Source: Immundisolibacterales bacterium
Lineage (GTDB): Bacteria > Pseudomonadota > Gammaproteobacteria > HK1
Length of the DNA stretch: 64,000 bases
Direction: 5' to 3'
Assembly (NCBI GenBank): GCA_026712715.1
Contig: JAPOPW010000038.1
Span: forward strand, 1 to 64,000
Position 1 is the first letter of the stretch, and each line of letters starts with the position of its first letter. The translations under genes were made by a program, and so were the position numbers. The notes beneath the pieces were generated by a model that had not been told where the DNA came from, made no database searches, and saw nothing but the letters and a program-made list of their open reading frames with translations. Shown here in pieces: positions 61,525 to 64,000 of this stretch.

Positions 61525-62238
61525 TCAGTCGGCGATGTCCCGGGTCGTGTCCCCGGATGGGGCGATGCCGCGCCGCCGCCCGGACCACAGCCAGCCGAAC
61601 ACGGCCGTCGCGGCGAGGGCGCCGACGACCTCGGCGGCGATGAACCCCGGTGCGTCCGCCGGGGCGATGCCCGAGAAGGTGTCCGTGAACGACCGGGCGA
61701 TGGTGACGGCGGGGTTCGCGAACGAGGTCGACGACGTGAACCAGTAGCCGGCCGTGATGAAGAGCCCCACCGCGTAGGGAATCGCCTCCGGGCGGGTGCG
61801 AAGACAGCCGAGGATGGTGGCGAGCAGTCCGAACGTCGCCACGAACTCGCCGAGCCACTGCCCGGCTCCCGTACGCGCCTTCACGCCCTCGACGAGGAGC
61901 GGCTCGCCGAACATGAAGTGGGCGGCCATGACCCCGACGAGGCCCCCCGCGATCTGGACGACGACGTAGAGGCTCGCGTCGCGTGGGCCGATCTCGCGCC
62001 GCACCGAGAACGCGAGGGTCACCGCCGGGTTGAAGTGCGCGCCCGAGATCGCGCCGAAGATGAGGATGAGCACGACCAGCGCCGCCCCCGTGGCGATGGT
62101 GTTGCCGAGCAGCGCGATGGCGTCGTTCCCGCCCGCCAGGCGCTCGCCCATGATCCCGCTCCCGACGACGACGGCGAGGAGGAACGCGGTGCCGAGCGCC
62201 TCCGCGGCCAGGCGACGGGAGAGATTGTGTCCGTTCAT
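61525..62238 (-). CDS. Aquaporin/aquaglyceroporin (AqpS-like), probable arsenite channel
   Basis: A 237-residue MIP-family channel with six helices and both half-helix motifs intact (SGAHFNPAVTLAF and SFANPAVTIARSF). Its ATG overlaps the arsC stop (ATGA), so arsenate reduced to arsenite by ArsC can leave through this channel, as in the alphaproteobacterial arsC-aqpS arrangement. No arsR or arsB is adjacent within the window. Channel identity is firm; arsenite specificity is inferred from context. Confidence 0.9.
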   Translation of the reverse strand: MNGHNLSRRLAAEALGTAFLLAVVVGSGIMGERLAGGNDAIALLGNTIATGAALVVLILIFGAISGAHFNPAVTLAFSVRREIGPRDASLYVVVQIAGGLVGVMAAHFMFGEPLLVEGVKARTGAGQWLGEFVATFGLLATILGCLRTRPEAIPYAVGLFITAGYWFTSSTSFANPAVTIARSFTDTFSGIAPADAPGFIAAEVVGALAATAVFGWLWSGRRRGIAPSGDTTRDIAD

Positions 62239-62747
62239 GTCGGCTCGTTGCCCTTGGTCTCGCCAATCTCGTCGAGACGCCTCTGCAAGGCGAGGCGGTC
62301 GAGCGATGCGAACGGGAGGTTCACGAAGATGCGGATGCGGTTGTTCAGCATGCGGTAGGTCGCGGCGAAGGTGGCTGCGATCTCGGACTCGTTGCCGGTC
62401 GCGACGGCCGGGTCGGGAATCCCCCAGTGCGCGGTCATCGGCTGTCCCGGCCAGACCGGGCACACTTCCTGCGCCGTGTCGTCGCAGACGGTGAACACGA
62501 AGTCGAGGTGCGGTGCTTCCGGGGCCGCGAACTCGTCCCAGCTCTTGGAGCGGAAGTCGCGGGCCGGGTGGTTGAGCCGGTCGAGCAGCGCCACCGTCCG
62601 CGGGTTGACCGCGCCGGAGGGAAAGCTCCCCGCGCTGTATGCACGGAACCGGCCGATGCCCTCCCGGTTGAGAATCGCCTCCGCCATGATGCTCCGCGCC
62701 GAGTTGCCGGTGCAAAGGAAGAGAACGTTGAGAAGCCTCTCGGCCAT
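62235..62747 (-). CDS. arsC: Arsenate reductase, low-molecular-weight phosphatase type
   Basis: A 170-residue LMW-PTP-fold enzyme with the C-x5-R phosphate loop LFLCTGNSARS (Cys12) and later cysteines in FTVCDDTAQEVCPVWPG, as in thioredoxin-coupled ArsC that relays a disulfide. DPAVATGNESEIAATFAATYRML matches the family. The ATG at 62747 precedes the conserved start; an upstream start would add unlike residues. It is coupled to the aquaporin gene. Reduces arsenate to arsenite in the cytoplasm. Confidence 0.92.
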   Translation of the reverse strand: MAERLLNVLFLCTGNSARSIMAEAILNREGIGRFRAYSAGSFPSGAVNPRTVALLDRLNHPARDFRSKSWDEFAAPEAPHLDFVFTVCDDTAQEVCPVWPGQPMTAHWGIPDPAVATGNESEIAATFAATYRMLNNRIRIFVNLPFASLDRLALQRRLDEIGETKGNEPT

Positions 62748-62998
62748 GCGACGACCCCGCGTTGCGCGCCCGTGGAGGCACGGGCTCCTTCCGGGACGCG
62801 GCGCCCTCACCGGGCCCGAATCGGAATTCAAGCCCGGATTCGAGCTTGCGACCGCATCCGTCCGGGCATCCTGGGTCCGGAATGTGTCATGCGTGTGAAT
62901 TCCGCCGCCGTCCCGCTTGGGGCGGACTTTGCGTCGGGGCCGGAAGCGGTCGTCCCGTTTCGCGGCGGAAACGGGACGCCGGGCGGGAGCGTCCGCCG

Positions 62999-63454
62999 CT
63001 ACCCTTGCGCTTCGAGGGTGACCCGATTGCAGCGGCAGGTGCCGATCTGGTGGAGCTCGATAATGTTGTTGAACGGGTCGGGAACGAACACCTGGTCCGA
63101 GTTGTCGCCGACGAGGCCCCGGATGGTCCAGTGGCGGATCCCGCGGGTTTCGAGCTCGCGCCGGGCCTCCTGGATGTCCTCGACCGCGAGCGCCACGTGG
63201 GGCCGGGTCGGATCCTCTTCCGAGCTGCGCGCAACCGGCGACTCCCCGGTCGCTCCCATGAGATGGATCTGGGTGCGCTTCTCGTCGTCGCCGACGTACA
63301 TCCAGAAGCCGGGCACGCCGGGAATGTTCGGGCGGCCGGAGTCCGCCTCGAGCCCGAGGACGTCGGAATAGAACTCGCGGGCGCTTTCCTGCGCCCCGTC
63401 CGAGGGATCGATCCGAATCCCGTGGTGGTGCAGCTCGAGTACCTTGATGGGCAT
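62999..63454 (-). CDS. VOC-family (glyoxalase/dioxygenase fold) protein
   Basis: A 151-residue protein of the vicinal oxygen chelate superfamily. It starts MPIKVLELHHHGIRID and has SAREFYSDVLGLEAD, FWMYVGDDEKRTQIHLMG, RPHVALAVEDIQEARRELETRGI and FVPDPFNNIIELHQI, the two beta-alpha-beta-beta-beta repeats with His and Glu metal ligands. GGAGGAAG precedes the ATG at 63454. Substrate is unknown. Confidence 0.88.
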   Translation of the reverse strand: MPIKVLELHHHGIRIDPSDGAQESAREFYSDVLGLEADSGRPNIPGVPGFWMYVGDDEKRTQIHLMGATGESPVARSSEEDPTRPHVALAVEDIQEARRELETRGIRHWTIRGLVGDNSDQVFVPDPFNNIIELHQIGTCRCNRVTLEAQG

Positions 63455-63728
63455 GATTCTTCCTCCGCGAGCGCCGCCTCCCGGGGCGGCTCCGATGGGT
63501 CCGCCCGCAACGCTAGCCCAAGCCGGGCCCGCCGGCAAGCGCACCTCCCGTTCATGGCCGCTCGCCGGCCCGTGCGGACTCGCCCGACGCCGGCGCGCCC
63601 CGCGTTCCGAACAGAGCGCGTTATCATGAGAAAGGGCACGCGGCGCCCCGCCCCGAAGGCGACCCGACCGCTCGCGTTCGAAGGGTGAACCAGGCAGCTA
63701 CCGACACCAGCCAAGGGAGATACGCACG

Positions 63729-64000
63729 ATGGCCGAAGGATTCACGATCGCGACGTTCAGGCATGTTGCCGATGGGCTCCAGGAGGGGCAGTTCGCAGTC
63801 GGAGACCGGCGCCGGGCGGCCAGTCTCGACGACCTGGACCCCATTTACCGGGAGCTGCTCGATCGGCCGATCACGGTCACCATGGCGGTCATCGGCCCGG
63901 ACGGCCGGCCCGGTCTGACCCCGATGTGGTTCGATCACGACGGGGAGAAGATCCTCGTCAACACCGCTTCGCACCGCTCGAAGTGCGGATGGATCCGCAA
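63729..64000 (+). CDS. Pyridoxamine 5'-phosphate oxidase-like flavin protein, 5' part only
   Basis: The frame starts at ATG 63729 behind GGGAGA and stays open to the window edge (90 codons). The segment LDRPITVTMAVIGPDGRPGLTPMWFDHDGEKILVNTASHRSKCGWIRK is typical of the split-barrel FMN/F420-binding proteins (PPOX class). The first 45 residues are a less typical helical extension, so the true start could be later. The C-terminal part lies beyond the window. Confidence 0.75.
   Translation, partial: MAEGFTIATFRHVADGLQEGQFAVGDRRRAASLDDLDPIYRELLDRPITVTMAVIGPDGRPGLTPMWFDHDGEKILVNTASHRSKCGWIR

Overview
The window is G+C-rich, with very strong G/C bias at third codon positions. Genes are densely packed, with many 4-8 nt stop/start overlaps. 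No rRNA, tRNA, CRISPR array or intact insertion sequence was seen. A Shemin-type 5-aminolevulinate synthase (hemA), Zur/Znu and Fur/Fbp-like metal systems, a fused indolepyruvate:ferredoxin oxidoreductase, a single-chain acyl-CoA carboxylase and many CoA-dependent and flavin-dependent catabolic enzymes point to a free-living alphaproteobacterium, perhaps Rhodospirillales-like. The taxonomy is inference, not proven by a marker.

Layout. 1-720: damaged contig edge with the C-terminus of a hydantoinase B-type protein and a long inverted duplication that looks like an assembly or snap-back artefact. 1073-4112 (minus): a lower-G+C accessory block holding an ABC/OLD-like ATPase plus a Toprim-like DUF4276-type partner, and a nucleotidyltransferase plus small-partner pair that looks like a toxin-antitoxin module. 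4237-10750 (plus): fused acyl-CoA carboxylase, a two-gene cation/proton antiporter-like membrane module and a luciferase-like oxidoreductase. 10801-16163: NtaA-type monooxygenase, PLP aminotransferase, DAO-family oxidoreductase and hemA. 16497-19801: znuA / zur-znuC-znuB (zinc system 1). 19874-29021 (minus): acyl-CoA synthetase, glycine-betaine-type transporter proXWV, MFS transporter, LarA-like protein and a DjlA-like cochaperone. 29204-33288: a second complete znuA / znuC-znuB set plus a histidine-rich NicO-type metal exporter. 33358-38028: another luciferase-like enzyme and the fused indolepyruvate:ferredoxin oxidoreductase.

38061-48184 is the second accessory or defence block: a small three-helix membrane protein, then hsdM, an AbiEi-like regulator, hsdS, a Fic protein and hsdR, closely spaced and on one strand. 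The HsdR has an extra C-terminal AlbA_2/Schlafen-like domain. A 32-nt near-perfect palindrome overlaps a possible leaderless promoter for the AbiEi-like gene, so this type I restriction system may carry an internal autoregulated promoter. A convergent membrane-anchored coiled-coil gene with six 11-residue repeats closes the block.

48487-64000: amino-acid and acyl-CoA catabolism (an M19 dipeptidase homologue lacking key metal ligands, asparaginase, an AMACR-type racemase, a PrpF-type isomerase and a tandem CaiB/BaiF protein whose first domain lacks the catalytic Asp), iron homeostasis (fur, divergent iron-type ABC permease and ATPase without a binding protein), an arsenic module (arsC plus aquaglyceroporin), a VOC protein and the start of a pyridoxamine-oxidase-like gene running off the right edge.

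The most interesting places are the two accessory blocks: the ATPase/Toprim-like pair with its neighbouring nucleotidyltransferase pair, and the composite hsdM-abiEi-hsdS-fic-hsdR::AlbA_2 locus with its palindromic operator.
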